From NCBI GenBank assembly GCA_022495995.1, contig JAFEMH010005415.1:99858-163857 (forward strand): DNA of 64,000 bases. Reading direction: 5' to 3'. Position numbers and translations under genes: made by a program. Positions 1 through 11,393 of this stretch are shown here, piece after piece; the first letter of the stretch is position 1; the number at the start of each line of letters is the position of its first letter. The notes under the pieces are model-generated. The model was not told the origin of the DNA. It did not search any database and saw only the letters and a program-made list of their open reading frames with translations. This DNA comes from Adenophora triphylla var. japonica (taxonomy: Eukaryota > Streptophyta > Magnoliopsida > Asterales > Campanulaceae).

Positions 1-515
1 AGGTAATAATTCAGCCCAAATTGAAAGCTAAGTGTTTTTTTGTGTCCAAATCAAATGAAATGTATATCGATTTGTAGGGAAAAAAAAATGATGAATTTTG
101 GTGAAAAAAAAAATTAAAAAAAAATCAATTTACTAGGTAATAATTCAGCCCAAATTGAAAGATAAGTGTTTTTTTTTTGTGTCCAAATCAAATGAAATTT
201 ATATCGATTTGTAGGGAAAAAAAATGATGAATTTTGGTGAAAAAAATTAAAAAAAATAATAATTTACTAGGTAATAATTCAGCCCAAATTGAAAGCTAAG
301 TGTTTTTTTTTTGTGTCCAAATCAAATGAAACTTATATCGATTTGTAGGGAAAAAAAATGATGAATTTTGGTGAAAAAAAAAATCAAAAAAAAAATCAAT
401 TTACTAGGTAATAATTCAGCCCAAATTGAAAACTAAGTGTTTTTTTTTTGTGTCCAAATCAAATGAAACTTATATCAATTTGTAGGGAAAAAAAAATGAT
501 GAATCTTGGTGAATT
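1..515. repeat. Tandem array of a 134-137 bp unit
   Basis: Four copies of a unit starting aggtaataattcagcccaaa at 1, 135, 269 and 406; the last is partial. The copies differ mainly in A-run and T-run length. The array reaches the left edge of the window and may be longer. It looks like a minor satellite or a repeat internal to a transposon. Confidence 0.85.
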
Positions 516-921
516 TTTTTTTTATTTTTAAATCATTTATTATGAGATAATTGAGTTTAAATAATTGGGTGAAAAAATAAAAAAGGACGGACCAATACCA
601 AGCCAACACGTGGCAAATTCGGAAAAATAAAAAAAAAAAAAAAAGCTATGCGTCACGCGCCAAATGGGAGCGTGAGTCACACGCGCCTAATACACCTCCA
701 ATGCCAAGCGACACGTGTCCATTTTTTTTAAAAAAAAAAAAAAAAAAAAAAAGGTTTCATACGGGATGAAAGTTTTCATCCCGTTAATCCATTCAACCAA
801 GCAGTCGACCTCCATTGCAAGGAAATGGGTAGATGAAATGGGATTTCATCTCCCATTTCATCTACCCATTGTGGGTAGTCTTACTACTAAATTCTTGTAG
901 AATAAGGTTGGTATAATACAA
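516..921. other. AT-rich spacer with two perfect hairpins
   Basis: No gene is seen. There are G-box-like cacgtg sites near 608 and 712, an A-run, and two adjacent inverted repeats. One is near 759-784 (acgggatgaa / ttcatcccgt); the other has 19-bp perfect arms at 825-843 and 851-869. They may be remnants of a TIR element. Confidence 0.4.
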
Positions 922-1965
922 TCTATTTATATATAATAAGAGGATCATCAACTTTTTTCCCCAAAATCAAGGGTATTTTCGTAACTTCACACCGTGGCAA
1001 TTTTGCAATTAACAACGCGGAGGAGACACGTGTGTAGCTTGGACTGGGCGCGTGCGAAACACGCGCAGACACAGGCGCGTGAACGCTGAAAGGGTTTTTT
1101 TGTTTTTTTTTTACTCGCCACGTGTCGCCCTCTGATTGGATGGTTTATTTTCGGATTTTTATTTTTCATCCCATTATTTCGACCTCAATTATTTTATAAA
1201 AAAAAAAAAATTTTAAAAAATTTTTACACCAAAATTCATATTTTTTTCTCTTTAATTAGAGACTAATTTCATTTAATTTGGACAAAAAAAAATACTTTTT
1301 CTTAAATATAAATTTCTTAATTATCCTTTCTTTATTTTTCTTTTTAATTTTTCAATATTTTTTTTTGAAAATTAATTAAGTGTGAATTATATTTTTTTAT
1401 TATAAATGATGATAATAATAATCATAATTTTACTTTTTAAATATAAATTATTGTTTGTAATGTTGGTTCCTTCGTTTCAAAATTTGACATTCATTTTTTA
1501 AACATATTAAGTAATATTGTATAAAATATTCCTTGGAACGAATATATTAATTTATTTTTTTACCCGAAATATATGTCCAAAAAAATGAACATTGCTTATT
1601 TCGTCTCAATGAACATTTTAAAATATAATACTACCTTATTCATCAAAAAAATTAATGTAATATTTTGAGACGAAGACACTAACATTAATTGCAGAGGCGA
1701 ATGAAGTAGTATTATTTTTTTAAATATTCATTGGGATGAAGGAAAAATTGCTCATTTTTTTTGGAAAATAAAATGTAGTATTATTTTTGGGTTAATCATT
1801 TCGAATCGAAAGTAATATTCATTATTGAAATATTGTAATATTAGTGTCTTCGTTTCAAAATATGACATTAATTTTTTAAATTGAATTAATATTTTTTCCT
1901 TACAAAATATAATTTTTTTATATGTCCAAGAAAAATTAACATTGTTTCCTTTGGCTCAATGAACA
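922..1965 (+). mobile_element. Helitron-like 5' part, related to the next element
   Basis: It starts A|TCTATTTATATATAATAAG with gaggatcatcaac just inside. The first 400 bp resemble the start of the element at 1966, including the cacgtg and cgcg-rich stretch near 1030-1140. No separate CTRR end was found before 1966, so this may be the 5' part of a nested or tandem Helitron. No coding capacity. Confidence 0.45.
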
Positions 1966-4514
1966 TCTCTCTATATATAAAAGGAGGATCGTCAAAATCC
2001 CGCCCAAATCAGGGGCATTTTAGTAATTTCACGCGGTGGCAAAAGTGTAGATTTGGTAACGCAGGCAGACGTGTTTAGCGCTGATTGGAGGGATTTTTGG
2101 CGCGTGCGTTACATGCGCCGACAAAGGCGCGTGTACGCAAAGGGTTTTTCTTTTTTTTTTTTTTTAACGAGCCACGTGGCGAAATATGATTGGCGGGTTT
2201 ATTTTTCATCCCCTTTTTTCGACCTCAATTATTTTATAATTTTTTTTTTTTTTTAAATTTTTACACCAAAATTCATAATTTTTTTTCCTCTTTAATTAGA
2301 GACTAATTTCATTTAATTTGGACAAAAAAAACACTATTTTCTAAATATAAATTTCTTAATTATCCTATCTTTATTTTTCTTTTTAATTTTTCAATATCTT
2401 TATTGTGAAAATGAATTAAGTGTGACGTATATTTTTTTATTATAAATGATGATAATAATAATCATAATTTTACTAGCCACGTGGCGAAATATGATTGGCG
2501 GGTTAATTTTTTTTTATATAGAAAGTAGTATACAAGTAATTCATTGAGGCAAATGAAGCAATTTTTTTTTTTGATATAGAAAGTAGTATTAATTATGGGA
2601 TGAAATTAATATTAATTTTTGAATTGAAGGAATTATTTTTTGTAAAAAAGTATACTTTTTTTATATGTCCAAAAAAAATTGAACATTGCTTCTTTCGTCT
2701 CAATGAACATTTTAAAAAATAATACTACTTTATTCGTCTAAAAAATTAATGTACTATTTCGAGACGAAGACACTAACATTACAAACATTAATTGCAGAGG
2801 CGAATGAAGTAGTATTATTTTTAAAAATATTTGCTCATTTTTGAATTGAAATAAATTTTTTCGCCAATATAACAATGTATTTGGAAATGTATAATGAAAG
2901 ACTTTTACACCAAACATCATAAAAAAAATTTATCTATAAATATAGACTATTTTTATTTGATTTTGACATAGAAAAAAACCCCTCTTTTTTAAATATAAAT
3001 TTCTTATCTTAATTATACTTTGTTAATTTTCCTTTTTAATTTTTCAATATCTTTTTTGTGAAAATGATTTAAGTGTGAAATATTTTTTTAATTAAAAATG
3101 ATAATAATAATTTTACTAATCATAATAATGAAGATATAAAATAAAATAAAAGTGATAGTGTATAGGATGATTAGTTGGAAGGGTATTGAATGTGGGTTAT
3201 TGGGATGTGGTAATATGATTATTGGGTTTATTTTAATTCGATTCATCAAACATTTTAATTTATTTTTTTTTTTAAAAAAATCTTTGAAGCATAGTAAATA
3301 AAGTAGTAATAAAATTGTCTACTTTTCTATTCGTCTCAAAAAAATTTTTATTTATAAAGACGAATATCAGGCTTGGAAATTATTTTAGTTCGATATATCA
3401 AACAATTTATTTATTTAGATTTTTCTAAATAAAAGTGGTGGTTTATATGATTTTGAATTTTCTTCTCAAAATTAAATAAGTTAGATTGAAAATAAATATC
3501 ATTATTATGTTCATGATGAGTTAATGTAAATAAATATGACATATTGTTTTCTAATTTTTATAATTCTATCGATACATCAAACAATTTATTTATTTTTTTT
3601 TAAAAAAAATTCTTTGAAGCATAGTAAATAAAGTATTAATAAAGTTGTCAATTTTTCTATTCGTCTCAAAAAATTGTGTATTTATAAAGACGAATATCGG
3701 GCTTGAAAATTATTTTAGTTCGATACATCAAACAATTTATTTAGTTCGATTTTTCTAAATAGAAGTGGTGGGGTATATGATTTTGATTTTTCTTCTCAAA
3801 ATTAAATAAGTTAAATTGAAAATAAATATCATTATTATTTTCATGATGAGTTAATATAAATAAATATGACATATTGCTTTCTAATTTTTATAATTTTTTC
3901 TTCTTATTTTTCTTTCTTTCAATATATGTACTTACATAGTATTGTTTTCTTTTATATTTGATGTTGGGCTTGGAAATTATGCTAAATTGAGATAGGTACT
4001 CCTATTGATAATAGTCATACAGTTACAATGGATTACTAAATGGTTGCTTAACTTGCCATAACTATTTTCGCTTCGTTCGCTCCGTTAATATATATAATAT
4101 TATATATATATATATATAATATTTTATAATTTTAAAATGTTTATTTAAATAGTTAGATTTATTTTACAAAACTAATACACAATGATACTAATCAATTTGT
4201 TAAGAAATAATAATTTCAATTATTACTTTCGTAAAATAATTTGAAGCTGTGTTTTTCCTATAAAAATATTTCTCTCATTTAGTCATTTTATTTAATTTTT
4301 GTCTTTTTACGCATCAATAACTCCTCATGCACCGCACTAATGTAACACTATATTTATTTTGGTGACCTTTAATCTGATATTTGTAATGATAATATATTTT
4401 TTAAAGAATTGTTTTACAATGTATACAAATATCTCTATTTTCTTTTGTACTTGTTTCGATTTCGATCAGTTATTCGTTAGTAACTGTCCGTGCATCGCAC
4501 GGGGGTCACACTAG
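1966..4514 (+). mobile_element. Non-autonomous Helitron
   Basis: The 5' end is A|TCTCTCTATATATAAAAGG at 1966. The 3' end is CTAG|T at 4511-4514, preceded by a hairpin CCGTGC-ATC-GCACGG at about 4487-4501, ten bases upstream. A 5' TC, a 3' CTRR, a subterminal hairpin and insertion between A and T with no target duplication are the Helitron signature. There is no Rep/helicase ORF. Inside is a direct duplication of about 330 bp (3237-3569 and 3570-3898). Confidence 0.65.
3237..3898. repeat. Tandem duplication of about 330 bp inside the Helitron
   Basis: Two adjacent copies share tctttgaagcatagtaaata, gacgaatatc and gacatattg blocks in the same order, at 3237-3569 and 3570-3898, with scattered substitutions. 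It is noncoding. Confidence 0.75.
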
Positions 4515-4551
4515 TTATAATTATAATGGAATTGTGACAGTAACTAAATTA

Positions 4552-4829
4552 ACTATTTCTTTCGTTTCGGTTCATGCTTTATTATTTTGGTGAAACATGC
4601 AAATTAAGGAAGTAATATATATATTCAAAAATAATGGAAGTGGGAAAAGAGTTATGAGAGGGAAGAAGTGTGTAAATATGACAAATGGGACCCGTAATTT
4701 AAATGTGTGAGAGAAAAGTTAATGTGTATAATAGAATATTAATAAACCTTTTCCATTTTAGAAAATGTGAAGCTTCTACCGAAACACCCATTTAAATAAA
4801 GGGTGAAGCTTCGAACAGGACGGAGGGAA
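4552..4829. mobile_element. Degraded Stowaway-like MITE
   Basis: The left end is ctatttctttcgtttcgg and the right end is aacaggacggagggaat. These are inverted and related to the CTCCCTCCGTCCC ends of the intact copies downstream. The body has the usual gggtgaagctt and ggtgaaac arms. The ends are too diverged to fix the TA target sites. Confidence 0.5.
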
Positions 4830-5159
4830 TATATAAAAGGTATTTATCATTATAATATTATAATATGGTACGTTCAAAATATATCTCTAATTAATATATT
4901 TTCTTGATTAGATTGATTTTTCTAAGCTACCAACGAGAGCTTTAGATTTGAAAGTACAATAAATAATCAATATCCATCTAGTGATATTGATTGAAGGAGA
5001 GGAGCGTGGTGATTGCAGGATCGAGCTTCAGATTTAATAATACGAGGTAATCCTAGAACTCGTTATATTATATTTATATATGTCCATCAATTTTCAAGAA
5101 AAAAAAAAAAATACTTCATCTGTTTCATTATATAAATAATAATGATCAAAGAGTTGGTC
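4830..5159. other. AT-rich intergenic stretch
   Basis: No ORF, repeat or RNA gene is recognised. AT-rich spacer between two MITEs. Confidence 0.3.
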
Positions 5160-5493
5160 TTATAAAAAATGCGTTTTTTCTAAGATTAAGAAAAAATCAT
5201 TTTTACACTGACACTTAATAATACATTCACTGACACTTTTCACTGACACTTTTTTATATTAATACTGACACTTTTTTACCCTACACTGACACTGAATAAT
5301 ACATGCATTGACACTCTTTACACTGATACTTTGTTACACTAATACTGACATTTTTTATACTGACACTTAATAATACATGCACTGACACTTTTTAAACTGA
5401 CACTTTGTTAATCTAACACTAACACTAGCGGGAGAATCATAACACGTTTTTTCTAACCTTAAGGAAAAACGCATTTTTTGTAAAATTTTGATA
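5160..5493. mobile_element. MITE with internal CTGACAC minisatellite
   Basis: The left end, aaaaaatgcgttttttctaa, and the right end, ggaaaaacgcattttttgta, form inverted repeats of about 35 bp (roughly 5162-5197 and 5448-5482). Between them lie about a dozen irregular copies of actgacactt, spaced 15-30 bp, with TTAATAATACATGCA linkers. No coding sequence. The family is not recognised. Confidence 0.6.
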
Positions 5494-5577
5494 TGATCAT
5501 CACAAGTAAATTTTAATTAAACATTAATATCAATTTAATTATTTTTATAACATTTAAAAAATATTATTAATAAATCA

Positions 5578-5859
5578 CTCCCTCCGTCCCACTCCAATGT
5601 GGACTTATTTCCTTTTTGGAACGTCCCACTCCATTGTGAACTGTCCAAAATGGCAAAGAATTTTTACTATTCCACTCACTCATTCTCTCTCCTACTTTAC
5701 TTTTAGACTCACAACATTCTCTCTCCTAACTATTATTCCCACTCATTCTCTCTCCTATTTAATTTTTTATACTCACAAACACCTCATCCACCTATTTTTC
5801 TCTCCTATTTTTTTTTAATTCTCGTGTCCAAAAAATTGATTTAGTGGAACGGAGGGGAG
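5578..5859. mobile_element. Stowaway MITE (copy 1 of an adjacent pair)
   Basis: Terminal inverted repeats CTCCCTCCGTCCC and a slightly altered right end, ggaacggaggggag. The body is rich in ctcattctctctcc. It abuts the next copy with only TATA between. A Tc1/mariner-derived Stowaway element. Confidence 0.8.
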
Positions 5860-5863
5860 TATA

Positions 5864-6141
5864 CTCCCTCCGTCCTATTAATAACTTCACTTTTTGTCAA
5901 AACGGGTGACCCGTTTAAAGCTTCACCTTTCCTAAAATGACAAAGAATCTTTACTATTCCACCCATTCATTCTCTCTCCTATTTTACTATTACACTCACA
6001 ACATTTTTCAAATTTACTATTTTCTTCACTCATTATCTCTCCTATTTTACTATTACACTCACAACAATTTTTTCATTCATCAATTTTCTTAATTTGCGTG
6101 TCCATTTTAAAAGGGTGAAACAATTACCGAGACGGAGGGAG
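5864..6141. mobile_element. Stowaway MITE (copy 2 of an adjacent pair)
   Basis: Left CTCCCTCCGTCC and right gacggagggag, with TA on both sides (5862-5863 and 6142-6143). It shows the gggtga/tcaccttt arms typical of the family. It inserted at, or next to, the TA of the preceding copy. Confidence 0.85.
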
Positions 6142-6143
6142 TA

Positions 6144-6577
6144 TAATAGAAGGAACCGAGAGGGATGAAAAATATTGCAAGAATATTTTCCACTTCACGT
6201 GGGTTCCACATAGTTCAATTAACATTGATTATACAACTCACCAAACACAAAATAAGAGGCTGCATTTTGAAAGTTGGATGTGGACGGCTGTTGATCAACA
6301 CATCTTGTGCTCCTATAATTATGCTTTTCTACTACAAAGGGCTTTTTTTTTTTTTTTAAATGTAAAAGAAGTACAAGAGTGTTTTTTTTTTTTTTTAAGT
6401 AAAAGGACTAAAATTTGCAATTTGAACACTAGTAATCCTTCTTTCTCATTTCAAATTAGACTAATTTTTTAAACATAATTATTAAGAAAAAATAAAATAG
6501 AAAAGATGTGTTGTGAGAATAAAAAGTAAAATATCAGTGAGATGAGTAGTAAGTTGATTGATATTGTGATTATAAAA
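6144..6577. other. AT-rich spacer
   Basis: T-runs near 6345 and 6383 make short ORFs by chance. No recognisable gene or repeat. It ends with the left copy of an 11-bp target duplication. Confidence 0.3.
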
Positions 6578-7026
6578 GGTTATTTGCAACTTGGTCCCTA
6601 TCATTTACTCAGATTTGAAATGTTGCTCCCAAATATTCAATTTCGCCAATTGGTATGCTATCATTTACATTTCTTTGCAATTCAACTACAAAAGTAACGA
6701 CATGTACGAAATAAATGCAATGTGACTTGCACATAACATTCTAAACTTTTACTATTTTCAATATTTAATATTAAAAAATAATAAATAATAACCCGTTCTA
6801 AAAAAATAAAAAAATAAATTTGTTGTATATTTAAGTATTTGATTCAATTTAAAAAAAGAATTAGGCCAATCCGATATATGTAGCTCTGAAAGCACTTTAA
6901 AAAGTCCATTAAAATGTAATGTGCAAGTCACACGACGTTTATTTAGTTGGAAATTTAACAAGTCGTTATTTTTGTAGTCGAATTGCAAAGAAATATAAAT
7001 TTTAGTATACCAAAATGCAAATAACC
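6578..7026. mobile_element. Foldback (MULE-like) element with 11-bp target duplication
   Basis: The ends GGTTATTTGCAACTTGGT and accaaaatgcaaataacc are inverted. Further in, ttgcaattcaactacaaaag near 6680 pairs with tttgtagtcgaattgcaa near 6972, and gtgacttgcacat near 6721 pairs with atgtgcaagtcac near 6920. The element therefore folds over much of its 449 bp. TGATTATAAAA flanks both sides exactly (6567-6577 and 7027-7037). Target duplications of 9-11 bp and long arms suggest Mutator-type mobilisation. No ORF. Confidence 0.75.
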
Positions 7027-7037
7027 TGATTATAAAA

Positions 7038-7624
7038 GTAAATTATGAGAGAAAATGAGTAAGAGAAATAGTAAATATTTTTTGTCCATTTTGAAAAGTT
7101 CAATTTGAGGTGTAACATATGAAAATGTAAAAAGTCTGATTTGATGTGGAGCGGTGGAAGTATGTTTCTTTAAGGGTTAAATTTAGTATCAATATTTGGC
7201 TAAATAACCGTTATAGTTATACTAATTGATATTGAAAAAAGTGGGTAGAAAAATTTGTTGTGAGAATGATAAGTGAGTTGCATTGTTCATTTTAAATAAT
7301 AAAGCAACTAAGAATTTATAAGAAAAAAAAAAAAGTAAAAAAATATACTCGAGGATTGCGGGAGTAGGTGGAACCAGGTAGTATAGTTCTTTGGCGCCTC
7401 CTAGTGGTACCTTAGTTATTCTCAATCGAGTTTTTAATTTTTTTCTAAATGTGGTATTTTTGAGTTGTTCTTCCTAACCTAGTTCTTGACTTCTTTCCTA
7501 CTAATATTCTCTTATTTTATTTCTCTTTTTGGGTGCTTTCTTTTTCTTCTTCTACGTTTACCAAAAGGAGAAAAAAAATGAGGTTTTGGCAATTAATTGG
7601 GTCTTTCTTAATTCTATAATTGTA
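7038..7624. other. Spacer upstream of the MADS-box gene
   Basis: AT-rich sequence with no supported gene. It may contain distal promoter elements of the MADS-box gene, but none can be named with support. Confidence 0.3.
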
Positions 7625-7626
7625 TA

Positions 7627-7915
7627 CTCCCTCCGTCCCGGCCGAAGCGTCACTTTTTACCCAAAATGGCGTCCCGTTTATAGCGTCACCCTTTCCTAAA
7701 AAGGAAACTTTTATTAATATTTTATTATTCCATCCACTATTCCCTCCACTAATTCTCTCTCCTCTACACTCACAACACTTTTAAAATTCACTATTTTCTC
7801 CACTAATTCTCTCTCCTATTTTTAAATTACACTCACAATATTTTTTCTTCCCACACTTTTCCTTAATTTGCGCGCCACCCCTAAAAGGGTGACGCTTCTA
7901 CCGGGACGGAGGGAG
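7627..7915. mobile_element. Stowaway MITE upstream of the MADS-box gene
   Basis: CTCCCTCCGTCCCGGCCGAA at the left and its complement, ccgggacggagggag, at the right, with TA target sites (7625-7626 and 7916-7917). 289 bp with long gcgtcac/gtgacgc arms. It lies 470 bp before the MADS start codon, within promoter range. Confidence 0.9.
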
Positions 7916-7917
7916 TA

Positions 7918-8386
7918 CTTTAAATGCTCCAATCACAAATCAAATAAAAATACACACACACACACTAATCTTTTATCAGCATAGTTCATCCATCTTCTTG
8001 AAATCCATTTAGGGTTTTCTTCCACTGTTTCTATAATTCTCCCTCACCAAACCCTTTTCCTCCTTCCTCAAACAGATCTGAAACAGCAGCAAGAAACCTC
8101 TTTTTTCTTTGGGATTTGGGTAGGATTAACTGTTTTCAGATATCCCTTTTCTATTTATAGAAACTTCATCAATTTTCAGATTGAAACTACTATATATACT
8201 GTTTCTTCTCAGTGTTTGTCTCCAAACTTCAAAACCCTTCTTGGATCTGTTCTTTCCTTTTGTGGATCTTTCTTGGAAATTGTTTTCCCTTCAAGAAAAT
8301 CAAATCCCTGGTTTAATTATATATTTTCTTGAGAAAATTCATAAAAAAAAAAAAAACTCTTGAGAAATTGCATAAATTTTATAGCT
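7918..8386 (+). promoter_or_regulatory. Probable core promoter and 5' leader of the MADS-box gene
   Basis: About 470 bp of CT-rich, non-repetitive sequence between a Stowaway MITE and the start codon. It looks like a plant 5' leader. A TATA-like ctatttatag lies at 8151-8160. No ATG opens a long upstream ORF. The transcription start cannot be fixed from sequence. Confidence 0.4.
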
Positions 8387-8568
8387 ATGGTGAGAGGGAA
8401 AACTCAGATAAAGAGGATAGAAAATGCAGCAAGTAGGCAAGTGACTTTCTCTAAAAGAAGAAGTGGACTTCTCAAGAAGGCCTTTGAGCTCTCAGTTCTT
8501 TGTGATGCAGAAGTTGCACTTATCATTTTCTCTTCTAAAGGCAAGCTCTTTGAGTACTCAAGTTCCAG
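8387..8568 (+). CDS. SOC1-like: MADS-box gene exon 1 (MADS domain)
   Basis: The ATG at 8387 opens [18 protein letters not shown] and runs through [20 protein letters not shown] to a [10 protein letters not shown] end. This is a complete 60-residue SRF-type/MEF2-like DNA-binding and dimerisation domain with the KR-rich helix intact. The exon ends TCCAG before gtaatt, leaving two bases (phase 2) that complete a Ser codon in exon 2. Its length of 182 bp is usual for this clade. The frame is open further upstream only from a non-ATG codon, so the ATG at 8387 is the start. Confidence 0.97.
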
Positions 8569-9035
8569 GTAATTAAATTAAAACAATCCCCCTTATATTA
8601 AACACTGATTTTTTTATAGTTTTTAATCAAGTAGTTAACTTAACAAAATAAATATGCCTAAAACTAAGAAAGGTTATTTTCTTAAACAAATTGTGGGCAT
8701 ATTCTTTTCAATTGGATTCTTAAGTTGTACTCCCTCCATTACAAAATAAATATCTAGAAGAAATTAAGAATTTTTTTTTCCCGGACATTCATTTTGGGAC
8801 GGAGGGAAGTACCTCAATAAATCAAAGAAAAGTGCCTATGGTCGATTTTTCTTAACTTTATTTGTTTACTTTAAGCTGTTGTTATTGTTAAGTTTTACAT
8901 CATGAAATCACATAAAATTAAGTTTCTGTGAGTGGTTATTGTTTTTTTTTTCTTACTAATAACTATATATTGTTGATTTTACATCAAGAAATCAAAGCAA
9001 AATGCCTATAAATCTTAATTTTTTTCATTCTCTCT
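8569..9035. other. First part of intron 1
   Basis: T-rich single-copy intron sequence apart from the short MITE at 8730-8809. It may hold intron regulatory sites, as first introns of MADS genes often do, but no CArG box is evident by eye. Confidence 0.35.
8730..8809. mobile_element. Short Stowaway-like MITE in intron 1
   Basis: 80 bp between TA sites, with left ctccctccattacaaaata and right tttgggacggagggaag inverted ends. It looks like an internally deleted Stowaway. Confidence 0.65.
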
Positions 9036-9643
<608 letters not shown>

Positions 9644-9647
9644 CATA

Positions 9648-9906
9648 CTCCCTCCGTCCCATAAAACCTTCCCCATTTTAAATAGTGTCAAGTCAATCGA
9701 GTACAACTTTGACCAAACTTTAATATCAATCTATTCATTCTAATGAAATTTTAATAATTGCTATTGATAGATCATTTGGTTATTTTATGGATAACAATTT
9801 TTAGATTTTTATTATGATAAGTAAATTGATATTAAAGTTTGGTCAAATTGAACTTGGTTGAACTGAACTCGTAGTAACCGGGTAAGGTTTTATGGGACGG
9901 AGGGAG
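9648..9906. mobile_element. Stowaway MITE in intron 1
   Basis: CTCCCTCCGTCCCATAAAAC at the left and ttttatgggacggagggag at the right, TA on both sides. The arms (ttgaccaaactttaatatca / tgatattaaagtttggtca) are long and inverted. It is absent from the duplicated copy near 45860, so it inserted after the duplication or was lost there. Confidence 0.9.
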
Positions 9907-9910
9907 TATA

Positions 9911-10184
9911 TACTATGGTTTATATTTTTGAGATGGGCGTGCGACAGGGGGTGGGGAGAGGATATTATAAGTTTTGATAGGGACTATATATTGAGGCGAA
10001 GCAAACAAAAACTACTGCCTACAGGCCTAATTATCCTCTTGTATGTATTATATCAAAATCAAAGAACTTTAGTTCAAGTGGTATCCGCCTCCGGTAATAG
10101 CTTCCATTTTGGAGAGGTAGAGAGTTCGAATACTGTGTTAAGGACATGTGCTAGCCTATCTAAGATGCATGTTCAGTATAAAAC
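9911..10184. repeat. Intron segment A2, copy 1, with tRNA-like SINE head
   Basis: It matches 45869-46361 except for about 230 bp present only there. It contains TAGTTCAAGTG (10070-10080), a perfect pol III A box, and GTTCGAAT (10124-10131), close to a B box, about 45 bp apart. This suggests a tRNA-derived SINE. It ends at the target site of the Tat element. Confidence 0.7.
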
Positions 10185-10962
10185 TGAAGTGGTTATCGTA
10201 AATGGATTGGGCCTGACCAGTTCAAAGGGTTCAATGGGCTTGGTGGACCAAATAACTTAGGATGGGCCCTAGAAATCAAGGAAGATAAATAATAATAACG
10301 ATAAATAATATTCTGCCTAAAACGTGGCGAAATAGCGTAGCGTGGGGGATAGGTGCGACATATGGCGGAAATAGAGTGTAGGCGGGAAGCACATGTGGCG
10401 AGAAGACAACCTCGCATTCCCCTGATTTTGGGTAGTAAAGGCATAATTTAGAATAAGCGACCAAATATACCTTGTCGCTTTAGAGGGTTTGTCGCCAGGC
10501 GACAAACGCAACTGGTAGGTAACAATTGATTGGGATGTTGACACGTGGCACCCCCCCCATAACGCACAACAGTGTAACATGATGGGATTGGTAGTACTTT
10601 TTACCAACTTTGAGGGTGGTTGACTGACAACGCGTGGGTGAGTGACACGTGTCCCTATGAAGCATGGCCTATGATTATGTTGTGATATAAATATGAGAAA
10701 GTCAGCATTATGAGGTAAGTTTTTATTCTCTCTCTAGACTCTCTCCTCCATTACTCTATCTCCATACTCTTTACTTGATCTGAGACTAGTTACTGATTCT
10801 CACGCCGGAGGGGTTTCACCGGAGTCACCCCCGGTTTAGTTCGCCGTTGCTTGTGCGTGTACAGGGCTTGAGGTGAGCCATTCCAAGAAGACCAGCCGGA
10901 GTATCCATTGGAGTAGCTGGAGATTCAGCTCCTGATCAACACCATTTTCCGTAGTAGCTTGT
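10185..10962 (+). repeat. 5' LTR of the Tat element
   Basis: It aligns without gaps to 22911-23676 over 766 bp at about 99%. The end is predicted at 10962 from the other LTR, but the last 12 bases differ (gtagtagcttgt against atggtagcatca). It contains a perfect 19-bp palindrome, TTTGTCGCCAGGCGACAAA, at 10488-10506. The primer-binding site is not recognised. Confidence 0.85.
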
Positions 10963-11393
10963 CGGTTGATTCAGATTCTTAGGGACTGAATGTTCTTCTT
11001 TGGGTGGTTCGGTGATATTTGGAAGATTATTGGTAGGCTACTTAGGTGGTGAGTTAGAAGGTGGGGTACTGTTGTTGTTCTTTTGGTGGAGCCCAGAAGA
11101 TTTTAGTTGTCAGTTAGGTCGAAGGAGTAAATGCTAATTGACTAGAAAACCGAGGAGGATCCCCAGGTGGTACTTGTCAGAGGTTGTTCTGTGGATTGTT
11201 GTATTTATTTTAAGAAGCCATAAAGTTGTCCTTGGTTGTAAAAGTTGTAAGTTCTTTAATACGTATATGTAAGAGTGTTTTGTTGTCAGAAAAGGAACTT
11301 ATAAAGTTGTCAGAATTAATGTTCATTTGTTAAAAGGTGTTATGTGGCTTTGAGTGTTGGTCAAAGTAGTTATTTGTTGGTTGACCATATAAT
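10963..11393 (+). other. Untranslated leader of the Tat element
   Basis: About 430 bp between the LTR and the first gag ATG, GT-rich, without an ORF. The tRNA primer site should lie at its start but is not recognisable. Confidence 0.5.

Noticed and set aside
8181..8363. An upstream ORF in the MADS leader
   Set aside because: It opens at TTG, not ATG, and has no recognisable content.
9892..10260. A 122-codon ORF running from a MITE end into the Tat LTR
   Set aside because: It crosses a Stowaway terminus, the SINE-like unit and the LTR boundary, so it is chance.
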